From assembly GCA_963825625.1 (NCBI GenBank), contig CAWGUF010000036.1, positions 62,001-126,000 of the forward strand: a stretch of DNA of 64,000 nt, given 5' to 3'. The position numbers were made by a program, and so were the translations under genes. Of the stretch, positions 24,387-33,468 are shown in pieces. The DNA is from CAMDPA01 sp963825625 (GTDB taxonomy: Bacteria; Pseudomonadota; Alphaproteobacteria; Rhizobiales; Hyphomicrobiaceae). The notes below the pieces were generated by a model, which saw only the letters and a program-made list of their open reading frames with translations, had not been told where the DNA came from and made no database searches. Positions within the stretch are counted from its first letter, which is position 1; each line of letters starts with the position of its first letter.

Positions 24387-25646
24387 ATGCGGAGAGTTGT
24401 AATCACAGGTCTTGGTCTGGTCACCCCGCTGGGTTGTGGGGTGGAACCGACGTGGGCGCGCCTGCTCAACGGCGAGAGCGGGGCGCGGCGGGTCACGGAG
24501 TTCGAGGTCGACGATATCGCGTGCCAAATAGCCTGTTTTATTCCGCGCGGTACCAAGGCTGACGGCAAGTTCGATCCGAACGAGTGGATGGAGCCCAAGG
24601 AGAGCCGCAAGGTCGATGACTTCATCGTCTACGCCATGGCGGCGGCAGATCAGGCGCTAGAAGATTCGGGATACAAGCCGAAGACGGCAGATGAACAGGA
24701 GCGTACCGGCGTTCTGATCGGGTCAGGGATTGGCGGCCTGAATGGGATCGCGGAAACGTCGTTGCTGCTGAAGGAGAAGGGCCCGCGCCGCGTCAGTCCC
24801 TTCTTCATTCCCGGCCGGCTCATCAATCTGGCGTCGGGGTACGTTTCGATCCGCCATCAGCTCAAGGGTCCCAATCATGCGGTGGTGACCGCATGCTCCA
24901 CCGGGGCGCATGCGATCGGCGATGCTGCGCGTCTGGTGGCGCTGGGCGATGCGGATGTGATGGTGGCTGGCGGTGCGGAAAGTCCAATCTGCAGGATTGC
25001 ATTGGCGGGATTTGCGGCCTGTCGCGCATTGTCCACGGATTTCAACGATCGCCCGATGCAGGCATCGCGCCCTTACGACAAGGACCGTGATGGTTTCGTG
25101 ATGGGCGAAGGAGCCGGGATCGTGGTTCTGGAGGCGCTGGAGCATGCTCAGGCGCGCGGAGCACGAATCTACGCCGAGATCATCGGGTACGGCATGTCGG
25201 GGGACGCGTTCCATATCACCGCGCCGGCAGAAGATGGCGATGGTGCCTATCGCTGCATGCGGGCGGCGGTCAAGCGCGCGGGGATTGATCCCAGCGACAT
25301 CGATTATGTCAATGCGCATGGTACGTCGACCCCTATGGGTGATGAGATCGAGTTGGGTGCGGTAGAGCGGCTATTCGGCAATTCCAGCGGACGTCTGGCA
25401 ATGTCGTCCACGAAGTCGGCTATCGGGCATCTGCTGGGCGCTGCCGGCGCCGTCGAGGCCATCTTCTCGGTGCTGGCGATGCGCGACAATATTGCGCCGC
25501 CCACCATCAATCTCGACAACCCATCGGTTGAAACGGCAATCGATCTGCTGCCCTACAAATCGAAGGCGATGCAGATCGATACGGTTTTGTCGAACTCCTT
25601 CGGTTTCGGCGGCACCAATGCGTCGCTGGTCTTGCGCAGGGTGTGA
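24387..25646 (+). CDS. fabF: 3-oxoacyl-ACP synthase II
   Basis: FabF condenses malonyl-ACP with acyl-ACP. It has 419 residues with the Cys-His-His triad: Cys170 in VVTACSTGAHAIGDA, His311 in NAHGTSTPMGDE and His348 in KSAIGHLLGAAG. The start MRRVVITGLGLVTPLGCG is canonical, so ATG 24387 is chosen over an upstream ATG at 24357. The C-terminal NSFGFGGTNASLVLRRV is typical. It is 193 bases downstream of acpP. Confidence 0.96.
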   Translation: MRRVVITGLGLVTPLGCGVEPTWARLLNGESGARRVTEFEVDDIACQIACFIPRGTKADGKFDPNEWMEPKESRKVDDFIVYAMAAADQALEDSGYKPKTADEQERTGVLIGSGIGGLNGIAETSLLLKEKGPRRVSPFFIPGRLINLASGYVSIRHQLKGPNHAVVTACSTGAHAIGDAARLVALGDADVMVAGGAESPICRIALAGFAACRALSTDFNDRPMQASRPYDKDRDGFVMGEGAGIVVLEALEHAQARGARIYAEIIGYGMSGDAFHITAPAEDGDGAYRCMRAAVKRAGIDPSDIDYVNAHGTSTPMGDEIELGAVERLFGNSSGRLAMSSTKSAIGHLLGAAGAVEAIFSVLAMRDNIAPPTINLDNPSVETAIDLLPYKSKAMQIDTVLSNSFGFGGTNASLVLRRV

Positions 25647-25978
25647 GCACCGAAGGCGGCTCTGGATGCGGCTCAGTATGCCGCTCGGCCAACAGATCTA
25701 CAGCACGCATCGCGGGGCATTCAACACGATGCCATCGATTGTCTGATAGGTTGTCGACGTCGTGCGCCGAATCTGCTCCGGCTTTTGCCATATTTTTCGG
25801 CAAGCTGTGGCCGGACGAATTGAAAGCGCCTGACAGGTTAGAAGGCCAGGGTGGTTGCCATGATTCTGCATCGGCCTGGGCGTGACGACAAAGAGCGGGG
25901 CGGCTTGGGGATTTGCCAATCCGGCTACAGCCCATCGGCCGGTGGTGATGATCTCGGGCGGTCCGACTGGAGACGCTG
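25647..25978. other. 332-base gap between fabF and mltG
   Basis: I see no supported gene or structured element. Overlapping short ORFs in several frames here have no recognisable content. Confidence 0.55.
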
Positions 25979-27364
25979 ATGAGCAATCGCAGGCAGCGCG
26001 GTTCCGCCTCAAGTCAGGGCGAAACACGTTCCAGGACGTCGCGTCGGTCCGATGGCGCCTTGCCCAGAAGTCCGGCGGAGCGGCTGGAGCCAACGCGGGG
26101 ACCGACCCGGCCTCGCGGAGGGCGCCGACGCCGCGAGGCAAGGCGATTGAGCCCGGTGCTTCGCTTTCTCAATGCGTTTCTCACGCTCGTGGCGGTCGCG
26201 CTTGCGACAGGCGCGGGCGCCGTGATGTGGTTCCAGAATGAGATCGATCGGCCCGGCCCGCTGCGGGAAGCGAAATCGATCATCATCAGAGATGGCAGCG
26301 GCGCGCGGGATATTGCCCGCCGGCTCGACGAAGAAGGTATCATCTCGAGCCATCACATGTTCGTCGCCAACTATGTCTCGGATTCGATCGGTGCCTGGTT
26401 CGGCAAGAAGCGCCAGCACCTGAAGGCGGGCGAATATCGCTTCGAACCCGGCGTCAGTATCCGTCAGGCGTCCGAAATTATTGCGAGAGGGCGGGCGGTT
26501 CTATTCAGCGTGACGATACCTGAAGGACTGACCAGTTATCATATCGTGGAGCGTCTGCGGGCCAACCAGGCGTTGACCGGGGATGTCGTTGCAGTGCCGC
26601 TGGAAGGCACAGTGATGCCAGATACCTACAAGGTTCGGCGCGGCATGCCGCGAGAGGATCTGCTGCAATTGATGAAGGAGGATGCCGCGAAATTCCTGGC
26701 CAAGGCGTGGAAGGAGCGGCAGCCCGATCTGCCTTTGAAGACGCCGGAGGAGGCTCTGGTTCTCGCCTCGATCGTAGAGAAAGAAACCGGCAAGCGGGAA
26801 GAGCGGCCTCAGGTTGCAGGGGTTTTTCTGAACCGGCTGAAGCGCGGCATGAGGCTGCAATCCGACCCGACGATCCTGTACGGTTTGCACACCGGGCAGG
26901 TGCAATGGGGCAAGCCCATCTCCCGGTCGGATATCAATAGTCGGACCGCACACAATACCTACCAGATTCCGGGGTTGCCGCCGACGCCGATCTGCAATCC
27001 AGGACGCGAGTCCATCATGGCGGTGCTCAATCCGGTGCCGACCAAAGCGTTATATTTCGTGGCCGACGGTACAGGCGGCCACACCTTCTCGGAGACGTTG
27101 CAGCAGCACAATGCGGCTGTGGCCGAGTGGCGCAAGGTCGAGCGCGAGATCCGTGCCCGGCAGGCTGCCGAGAAGAAGAAGAAGGAAGAAGGGGAGGAAA
27201 AGGCCGCTGGCGAGAACGCCGCTGGGAGCGCTGCTGCGGCAGCCGCGGCGGCCGCGGCGGCGGCTGCTGCAGCCTCACCGATCAATGCGCCAAGAGCCGC
27301 GGCGGCCAGCACCATCCCGCTGCCGATACGCAAGCCAAAGAAGAGACGTAGCAAGAAAAAATAA
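25979..27364 (+). CDS. mltG: endolytic murein transglycosylase with poly-Ala/Lys tail
   Basis: MltG (YceG) is an inner-membrane enzyme that cleaves nascent glycan strands and so ends peptidoglycan polymerisation. Its 461 residues comprise an Arg/Ser-rich cytoplasmic start (1-57), one membrane segment (about 60-84, VLRFLNAFLTLVAVALATGA), a LysM-like part (IIIRDGSGARDIARRLDEEG) and the YceG catalytic domain. That domain shows the Glu in LASIVEKETGKREERPQVAG and the SRTAHNTYQIPGLPPTPICN block. After about residue 385 comes an unusual tail: Lys/Glu-rich, then about 17 consecutive Ala with one Ser nearby, and a final basic stretch KPKKRRSKKK. The order after fabF is usual in alphaproteobacteria. 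Confidence 0.93.
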   Translation: MSNRRQRGSASSQGETRSRTSRRSDGALPRSPAERLEPTRGPTRPRGGRRRREARRLSPVLRFLNAFLTLVAVALATGAGAVMWFQNEIDRPGPLREAKSIIIRDGSGARDIARRLDEEGIISSHHMFVANYVSDSIGAWFGKKRQHLKAGEYRFEPGVSIRQASEIIARGRAVLFSVTIPEGLTSYHIVERLRANQALTGDVVAVPLEGTVMPDTYKVRRGMPREDLLQLMKEDAAKFLAKAWKERQPDLPLKTPEEALVLASIVEKETGKREERPQVAGVFLNRLKRGMRLQSDPTILYGLHTGQVQWGKPISRSDINSRTAHNTYQIPGLPPTPICNPGRESIMAVLNPVPTKALYFVADGTGGHTFSETLQQHNAAVAEWRKVEREIRARQAAEKKKKEEGEEKAAGENAAGSAAAAAAAAAAAAAAASPINAPRAAAASTIPLPIRKPKKRRSKKK

Positions 27365-27379
27365 TCTGTGCTGGCGGTC

Positions 27380-28438
27380 TCAGGCTGGTCGCCGTCCAGC
27401 CCAGGCGTCTGCGATCAGAGCGCGGATCGAATTGCGGTCGATGGGGCGGGGATTCCAGTAGGGGTTCTTCGCTGCGAGGTCAGCAGCGCGATCGATGGCG
27501 TCCTCCGGCATGCCGAGCTGTTCGAGCGATGTCGGCGCGCCCAGCGACTTCGCCAGATCAAATAATCCCTGAGCGGAATTTTCCACGCAAAGCGCCGCAG
27601 CGAGCCGGCGCATCGGCTCGGGCGCGGCCTCCGCGTTATAGGCCGTAGCGTGTGGGATCACCACGGTGTGCGTCTCGGCGTGGGGCAGGTCGAATGATCC
27701 GCCCAGCGTATGGCAGAGCTTGTGATGCAGCGCCATGCCGACGGCGTTGAGGCACGTGCCGCACAGCCAGGCGCCATAAAGCGCATCAGAGCGTGCCTCG
27801 ATGCTGGTCGCATCTGCCATTATGCCCGGTAGCGCGCGTGAAATTGCGCGGATGCCCTCCTCCGCCATGAGCGACGTAACCGGATTGCGGTCCTGCGCGT
27901 AGAGCGCCTCGACGGCGTGGGCGATTGCGTTCATGCCGGAGGTTACGGTCAGAGCCGGCGGGAGTGACAGCGTCAGGTCGACGTCGTACACGATGACCTC
28001 CGGCAGGACCTTCAGTGTGCGCTGTGTCAGTTTCACGCCGTCCTTGGTCTCTCCGATGATGGCTGTCGCCTCGGAGCCGGCATAGGTGGTCGGGATGACG
28101 ATCTGCGGAAGATCGGTGCGCAGCGCGATGGCCTTGCCGAGGCCGGTGGTCGATCCGCCGCCCAGTGCCACCGTGCAGTCGGCATCGGCCGCGCGGGCGG
28201 CTTTTACGGCTCGCTCCGTCACGTCGACCGGGGTGTGCATCGTCGCCTCGGTGAACAGGCCCGCCGCCAGACTGCCGAGCTGATCCGCCAGTCTTTGCCC
28301 ATCGGCTTTCTGCTGCGGTGTAGACAGTACGAATGCGCGCGACTTTCCGAGTCGTTTCACCTCGTCGGCGACATTGGCGAGCGTGCCGCGCCCGAACACG
28401 ACGCGAACCGGATCAGCGGTATAAGTGAAAGGCTGCAT
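27380..28438 (-). CDS. maleylacetate reductase
   Basis: This 352-residue iron-containing-alcohol-dehydrogenase family enzyme reduces maleylacetate to 3-oxoadipate, the last funnel step of hydroxyquinol, resorcinol or chlorocatechol degradation. Family-specific blocks are FGRGTLANVADEVKRLGKSR, TVALGGGSTTGLGKAIALRT, VIPTTYAGSEATAIIGETKD and the HKLCHTLGGSFDLPHAETHT region with the metal-position histidines. Those residues and the length fit TfdF/MacA/GraC. It is the last gene of the minus-strand arm of the island. No hydroxyquinol dioxygenase is in the window. Confidence 0.9.
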   Translation of the reverse strand: MQPFTYTADPVRVVFGRGTLANVADEVKRLGKSRAFVLSTPQQKADGQRLADQLGSLAAGLFTEATMHTPVDVTERAVKAARAADADCTVALGGGSTTGLGKAIALRTDLPQIVIPTTYAGSEATAIIGETKDGVKLTQRTLKVLPEVIVYDVDLTLSLPPALTVTSGMNAIAHAVEALYAQDRNPVTSLMAEEGIRAISRALPGIMADATSIEARSDALYGAWLCGTCLNAVGMALHHKLCHTLGGSFDLPHAETHTVVIPHATAYNAEAAPEPMRRLAAALCVENSAQGLFDLAKSLGAPTSLEQLGMPEDAIDRAADLAAKNPYWNPRPIDRNSIRALIADAWAGRRPA

Positions 28439-28471
28439 GGAGTGACTTCCCGATCTTGAATTGAATTGTCG

Positions 28472-29362
28472 TCAACTCTGGTGTCCGACCCGCTGCAGCA
28501 GCCGCCTTGCTTTCGCCAGGTGCGGCCGATCGAGCATGGTGCCTTCGAAGCCGATGGCACCGGCTCCGGGACTGGCGGCGAATGCCGAAACTATCGCCTT
28601 TGCGCGCTCGATCTCGGAATGCGCGGGCGTGAAGGCCTCGTTGATGATCGGGATCTGATCGGGATGGATAGCCAGCTTGCCCGTGAAGCCGTCACGCGCT
28701 GCTATGGAGGCTTCCAACGCCAGTCCCGTTGGATTGCGGTAGTCCACGTAAACGGTGTCGATGGCGCCTACCTTGGCGGCCGCGGCCGTAATCAGCGTCA
28801 GATCACGGACCAATCGAAACGGGGAGGTGAAGTGGCCGTCCACATCGCGGTTGGCTGATGCTCCCAGCTCCTCCGACAGGTCCTCCGCACCCCACGTCAG
28901 TGCGGCCAATCGATGGCTCGCGTCGATGTAGGTCGGCAGCTGCAGCACCGAAACTGCAACCTCGGTGGCCAGCGCGATAATCTTTGTGCGTCCTGTCTCG
29001 ATGCTGGCTTGCTCCTCGGCATGTCCCAATGCAACGGAGAGCTGGTGCACATCCTCGCCGGAGCGGGATTTGGGCAACATGATGCCGTCCGGGATTGATC
29101 GTGCCAGGGCGGTGACATCCTCCTGCCAGAAGGGTGTCGAGAGGTCGTTGATGCGGACCCAGACCGAGGTGCCTGTTTGTGGGCCGCTGCCCTCCGCCTG
29201 TCGAAGGTTGGCGATGAAGCTGGCGGCCATGTCGCGTGCGCGTGCCTTGCCCTCGGGGGCGATCGCATCTTCCAGGTCGAGTATGACGGCATCGGCGCCG
29301 CTGGCGAACGCCTTCAGCAGCTTGCGCTCGCTGTCGGCGGGAACGAATAAGAGTGAGCGCAT
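28472..29362 (-). CDS. HpcH/HpaI/CitE-family CoA ester lyase
   Basis: This 296-residue TIM-barrel protein belongs to the citrate lyase beta / malyl-CoA lyase group, which makes or splits C-C bonds in beta-hydroxyacyl-CoA esters with Mg2+. It starts MRSLLFVPADSERKLLKAFA and contains GADAVILDLEDAIAPEGKAR with the metal-site Asp/Glu, VWVRINDLSTPFW and ASHRLAALTWGAEDLSEELG. The last 60 residues (LAIHPDQIPIINEAFTPAHS) match CitE-like lyases. It is 3 bases from the upstream MaoC gene, a pairing often seen for malyl-CoA/mesaconyl-CoA chemistry. Substrate not determined. Confidence 0.9.
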   Translation of the reverse strand: MRSLLFVPADSERKLLKAFASGADAVILDLEDAIAPEGKARARDMAASFIANLRQAEGSGPQTGTSVWVRINDLSTPFWQEDVTALARSIPDGIMLPKSRSGEDVHQLSVALGHAEEQASIETGRTKIIALATEVAVSVLQLPTYIDASHRLAALTWGAEDLSEELGASANRDVDGHFTSPFRLVRDLTLITAAAAKVGAIDTVYVDYRNPTGLALEASIAARDGFTGKLAIHPDQIPIINEAFTPAHSEIERAKAIVSAFAASPGAGAIGFEGTMLDRPHLAKARRLLQRVGHQS

Positions 29363-29365
29363 GAT

Positions 29366-29860
29366 TCAGGCCTTCCGCGGCTGTCCGGCTGGATGTCCGG
29401 CAGGTGCTTTCAGCACGAAAACCTGGCGTTTGCACTCGGCCACCAGCTTGCCATCCTGCTTATAGGCCTTGTGGTGGAACTCGATGATGCCGGCATCGGG
29501 TCGTGACTTGCTTTCCCGCCGGCCCACGACCTCGGTGGTGCAGTTCACGGTGTCGCCGTGGAACAGCGGGTTGGGAAATTTCACCTCGGACATGCCGAGG
29601 TTGGCAATGATGGTGCCGACGGTGGTGTCGTTGACCGCTATACCGACCAGAAGACCCAGTGTGAACAGCGAGTTCATGAGGGGTTGTCCCCACTGCGTGG
29701 TCGCACAGAACTCGCGATCGATGTGCAGCGGCTGAGGGTTATGGGTCAGGCACGAGAACAGCGTGTTGTCCATCTCCGTGACCGTGCGCCGGATCGTATG
29801 CTCGAATATTCGACCTGGCTCGAGCGCCTCGAAATACAGACCTGCTGACATGATGCTCAT
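29366..29860 (-). CDS. MaoC-family (R)-specific enoyl-CoA hydratase
   Basis: This 164-residue single hot-dog domain hydratase adds or removes water on an enoyl- or mesaconyl-type CoA ester. The hydratase motif is CLTHNPQPLHIDREFC, with the catalytic Asp position taken by His/Asn and His-x-Asp retained. GMSEVKFPNPLFHGDTVNCT is the second family block. ATG 29860 is selected (MSIMSAGLYFEALEPG); ATG 29851 or a longer form to 29911 are possible. It begins the minus-strand arm maoC, citE-like, maleylacetate reductase, divergent from the iclR gene. Confidence 0.88.
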   Translation of the reverse strand: MSIMSAGLYFEALEPGRIFEHTIRRTVTEMDNTLFSCLTHNPQPLHIDREFCATTQWGQPLMNSLFTLGLLVGIAVNDTTVGTIIANLGMSEVKFPNPLFHGDTVNCTTEVVGRRESKSRPDAGIIEFHHKAYKQDGKLVAECKRQVFVLKAPAGHPAGQPRKA

Positions 29861-30328
29861 GCTCCCACGCTGAAGGTATGACAGCATGCGACGGTAAGCG
29901 GTACGGAGCAATGGGCCAAGCGGCTGTCGTGGGATGACGCAACGTCAAGAGGCCCCGGCGTTGCCGCCGGAGCCTCCCCGAACCGCCGTGTGCGTCGGCT
30001 GGTCCGCTCCCTCCCTAGAGAGTCAGCGCTACTCGAGGCGTGCCGGGGCTTTTTGCGTGGGTTCCGTCGGGCGCAATCGCCGGTTCCACACTGCCACCTT
30101 GTTGCCTCTTCGCACGATCAATAAAGCCAGAGGAGTGCGGCGATTGCGCGATCTGATACCCGTGTCTGCCGCATTGGAGTTTCGCGATTGCCGGGGCGAT
30201 CCGTTCAGCTCGTGTTCAAGATGACGTGCGTCTCCATGTTGCCAAGCTTTATTTCGCATTGTGAAAATCAAGTTCGTATTTCTGAAACTTCTTGACCGGA
30301 GCGAAATCTCTTCCTAAGAGCGAGAAAG
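29861..30328. other. divergent regulatory region maoC / iclR
   Basis: This 468-base spacer separates the two arms of the catabolic island. It contains a GC-rich hairpin near 29955-29975 (CCCCGGCGTTGCCGCCGG) and two IclR-like boxes at 30252-30286 in a locally A/T-rich stretch. I see no gene. Confidence 0.7.
30252..30286. promoter_or_regulatory. candidate IclR-type operator pair
   Basis: TTTCGCATTGTGAAA (30252-30266) and TTCGTATTTCTGAA (30273-30286) are related quasi-palindromes about 21 bases apart, two helical turns, some 45-75 bases before the iclR start. IclR-family sites often look like TTCG/CGAA-type short palindromes, so autoregulation and control of both arms is plausible. Confidence 0.4.
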
Positions 30329-31268
30329 ATGTTTGCGCATGTCGGAGCTGGGATGACACCTGTGGCGCACGATGGGAGAGGCGATGCGGAGCTGGAGCAA
30401 GGCGTCAGCCTGATCGACGGGCATCAGCCGCAGTCGTATCCGCGCAAGTCGTCGGGAAGCGTGCAATCCGTAGAGCGTGCCATTCTGTTGCTCGAGCTGC
30501 TCGCAGCCTCGGGTGGTGGTGCGGCGCTCACCGAAATCGCACGGCAGACAGGCCTCAACATCTCGACCTGCCATCATCTTCTGGCGACCTTGATGCGCGC
30601 CGGCTACGTCACTCAGCTGCCCAACCGTCGAACCTATGCGCTCGGTGCACGCGTGCTTCATCTCGGGCAGGCATTTCTGCGCCAGGTCGACGTGCCGCGC
30701 AGGGCGCAGCCAGTGCTGACACGAACTCTGTGCCGAGACAGGCGAGACCGTCCACATGGCGGTGCTGCAGGGCGACAAGGTCGTCACCGTCGCACGTAAA
30801 GACTCCGTACAGGCGGTGCGCGTGGATGCCGGCGTGATCGGCATGGCGGAGGCGGCACACGCTACGGCGACCGGCAAAGCGATCCTGGCGTGGCTGCCTG
30901 AGAGCCAGATGCAACTGGTGCTCGGCCTGGCTCCCGGCGATGGCGTCATCGCGGCTCTGCGTGGCTATACGCCCAATACCATCACGGATTTTGCGTTGCT
31001 TCTCGAGGAGCTGCGGCATGTGCGCCGAAATGGCTACGCGGTGGATCGCGAGGAGTTCCAGCCAGGTGTCGTCTGCGTCGGGTCGGCGGTGCGCGATCAC
31101 GCCGGCGCCGTCATCGGCTCGATCAGCGCCTCAGCCCCGGCTTTCAGGGCGCAGGTGCCGGTGATTGAAAAGTTGAGCCGGGCCGTTGTCGCAGCAGCGG
31201 ATGAGCTGTCGGCCCAGATCGGCGGCGGCTCTGCCGAGGTCGCGGATGATCTGCCGTCCAAGCCTTGA
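30329..31268 (+). pseudogene. IclR-family transcriptional regulator, one frameshift
   Basis: The two frames together give a normal IclR regulator of about 312 residues. The first frame has the N-terminal winged helix: SVQSVERAILLLELLAASGG, then LTEIARQTGLNISTCHHLLA and TLMRAGYVTQLPNRRTYALG. After RRAQPVL the frame moves by one base near 30720, and the effector domain continues as ETVHMAVLQGDKVVTVARKD, GTGKAILAWLPES-like and VDREEFQPGVVCVGSAVRD. Removing one base in GTGCTGACACGAACTC restores TELCAETGETVHM. It is divergent from maoC and 63 bases upstream of the alcohol dehydrogenase. Whether the shift is real decides if the island is regulated. Confidence 0.8.
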
Positions 31269-31331
31269 ACGTATCGCAGGATGCCGCGGCCACAGGATCG
31301 TGATGGCCGCTAGATTGAAGGAGCAAAGGCC

Positions 31332-32498
31332 ATGTATGCACCACAGGGCGTGAAGACATCGCAGGATTATCCGATTCCGGACAAGATGAAGGCCTGGGTA
31401 CTGGGAGATCCCGGTCAACTCACGCTCAGCGAAAAGCCAGTGCCCGTTCCGGGACGCGCCGAGGTGCTGGTCCGGATCGATGCTGTCGCGATCTGCGCAA
31501 CTGATCTGGAGATCATCTACCACGGTCCGCCCGCGATGATCGAGGGTGGCATGCCGCACAACAAGAGCTTCACGCCGGGCCACGAATACATGGGCACCGT
31601 GGTTGCACTTGGCGTTGGGGTCGACGAATACAAGATCGGCGAGCGCGTGACGGTGGAGATTCACGCGGGCTGCGGACAGTGCAAGCGCTGCCGCGAAGGT
31701 ATGTATACCTCCTGCCACAACTACGGTCTCAACTACGGCGACCGGAACAAGGGTCACCGCGCCAACGGCTTCACGACCGATGGCGGGTTTTGCGAGTATC
31801 AGGTCAACAACATCAATACCCTGGTCCATGTTCAGGATGACATGTCGGACGAGGAGGCGACGCTGGTGGTGACGGCCGGCACCGCCATGTACGGGCTTAC
31901 CGAGCTTGGCGGTCTTGTTGCCGGCGAGAGCGTGGTGGTGACGGGGCCCGGTCCGATCGGTCTGCTCGGCGTCGCGGTGGCCAAGGCGCTTGGCGCGCAG
32001 CCGGTGATCCTGACGGGCACGCGCGACAACCGGCTCGAGATCGGCAAGAAACTCGGCGCCGATCACGTCATCAACGTGCGCAAGGACAACGTCGTCGAGA
32101 AGGTGAGGGAGATCAATGGCGGCAAGGGCGTCGACTATGTGCTCGAGTGCTCCGCGGCGCCCAATGCGATCAACGAAGCGGTGCAGATGGTGAACCGCGG
32201 TGGCAAGATCTGCCTCGCCGCCTTCCCGCACGGGGAGCCCGGCGTGGACGTCGCCAACATCGTCCGCAACAACATCTACATCTATGGCATCCGTGGCGAA
32301 GGCAAGACTGCTACGCATCGCGCCGAGGCCTTCATGCGCCAGAAGCGGTTCGATGCAAGGTTGATCCACACCCACACTTTCCCGCTCGAGGAGCTGCCCG
32401 AGGCGATCCGTTATGCCAAGGATCGGGTCGAGGATGCCATCAAGGTGGTGGTGAAGATGCCGCGCGCCGCTGGCGCAAAGAAGATGGCTGCGGAGTAG
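31332..32498 (+). CDS. zinc-dependent alcohol dehydrogenase (MDR family)
   Basis: This 388-residue medium-chain dehydrogenase should oxidise a secondary or polyol-type alcohol with NAD. The catalytic zinc Cys lies in VAICATDLEI and the His in FTPGHEYMGTVVAL. The structural-zinc cysteines are in HAGCGQCKRCREGMYTSC. The coenzyme motif is VVVTGPGPIGLLGVAVAKAL. It is closest in layout to threonine/sorbitol-dehydrogenase-like enzymes. GGAGCAAAGG precedes ATG 31332. It is the first structural gene of the plus-strand arm after iclR and 49 bases before the molybdenum hydroxylase genes. Confidence 0.9.
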   Translation: MYAPQGVKTSQDYPIPDKMKAWVLGDPGQLTLSEKPVPVPGRAEVLVRIDAVAICATDLEIIYHGPPAMIEGGMPHNKSFTPGHEYMGTVVALGVGVDEYKIGERVTVEIHAGCGQCKRCREGMYTSCHNYGLNYGDRNKGHRANGFTTDGGFCEYQVNNINTLVHVQDDMSDEEATLVVTAGTAMYGLTELGGLVAGESVVVTGPGPIGLLGVAVAKALGAQPVILTGTRDNRLEIGKKLGADHVINVRKDNVVEKVREINGGKGVDYVLECSAAPNAINEAVQMVNRGGKICLAAFPHGEPGVDVANIVRNNIYIYGIRGEGKTATHRAEAFMRQKRFDARLIHTHTFPLEELPEAIRYAKDRVEDAIKVVVKMPRAAGAKKMAAE

Positions 32499-32547
32499 GG
32501 GGCAATCGGGGTCGGTTCTTCTGGGTCGACCCCGTCGTTCGATCATC

Positions 32548-33468
32548 ATGCTCACCTGTGACGATTATCTGAGCCCGAGGACGCTCGATGAGGCGTTCGA
32601 TGCGATGGATGCGCATGCCGGGCGTTATCGCCTCGTGGCGGGCGCTACCGATATCCTTCCGTGGGCGCGCGAAGGCCGGGCTGGCGATGTGCATATTCCC
32701 GTGCTGATCGACGTGGCATTGATTCCCGAGTTGAAGGCGCGCAGCACGGCGGAAGGCGCGGTTCGGCTGGGGGCGGCAACAGCGTTTCAGCGGTTTCTCG
32801 ACGACGATGCGCTGGTTGATGCGTTGCCGGTGATGCCTAGGTGCGCTGTGTGGTTTGCCGATGATCAGATCAGGGAGTCGGCAACAATTGGCGGCAATCT
32901 GGTCAATGCTTCGCCTGCGGCCGACGGCACCCCGGCGCTGCTGGCACATAATGCGGTGCTGGAGATCGCGACCCGGCGCAACGGGGCCATCGAGCGCCGC
33001 TGCGAGCCGCTGTCGCAATTCGTGACCGGCCCTGGACGCACCACGCTTGGTGACAACGAGATACTGGTCTCCATCATCTGCAATTCGCTGCCCGGTTATG
33101 GCGGGGCGTTCGAAAAGGTCGGACACCGCCGCTCGCTGGTCATCTCTACCGTATGCGTAGCTGCGCTGGTGCGGCTGAATGAGAGCAAGCAGCATTTCGC
33201 CGAGGTTCGACTGGCGGTGGCCGGGATCGGGCCGAGGCCAAAGCGGTTGACGGACATCGAAGCGGTGCTGGCCGGTCAAGCGATCGATCAGGCGACGCTT
33301 GAAAGTGTTGCGGAACTGGCTGTTCCGCTGGTCGCGTCGCGGACCCGTCAGGAGTATCGCCGTCACGTCGTGAAGGGGTTCGTCATTCGTGCGCTCGTCA
33401 ATGCTGCGCGGCGGGCGGGAGCGGATCAATCCGTAGTCACTCAACAACTCGAGGCCACCTATGCGTGA
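32548..33468 (+). CDS. molybdenum hydroxylase FAD subunit (CoxM-type)
   Basis: This 306-residue subunit carries FAD and passes electrons from the iron-sulfur clusters to an acceptor. The two FAD motifs are visible: LVAGATDILPWAREG near residues 30-44 and ESATIGGNLVNASPAADGTP near 110-129. The C-terminal CO-dehydrogenase flavoprotein domain (VGHRRSLVISTVCVAALVRL) is complete. Its stop overlaps the next gene start by 8 bases, so the subunits are co-translated. Confidence 0.92.
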   Translation: MLTCDDYLSPRTLDEAFDAMDAHAGRYRLVAGATDILPWAREGRAGDVHIPVLIDVALIPELKARSTAEGAVRLGAATAFQRFLDDDALVDALPVMPRCAVWFADDQIRESATIGGNLVNASPAADGTPALLAHNAVLEIATRRNGAIERRCEPLSQFVTGPGRTTLGDNEILVSIICNSLPGYGGAFEKVGHRRSLVISTVCVAALVRLNESKQHFAEVRLAVAGIGPRPKRLTDIEAVLAGQAIDQATLESVAELAVPLVASRTRQEYRRHVVKGFVIRALVNAARRAGADQSVVTQQLEATYA

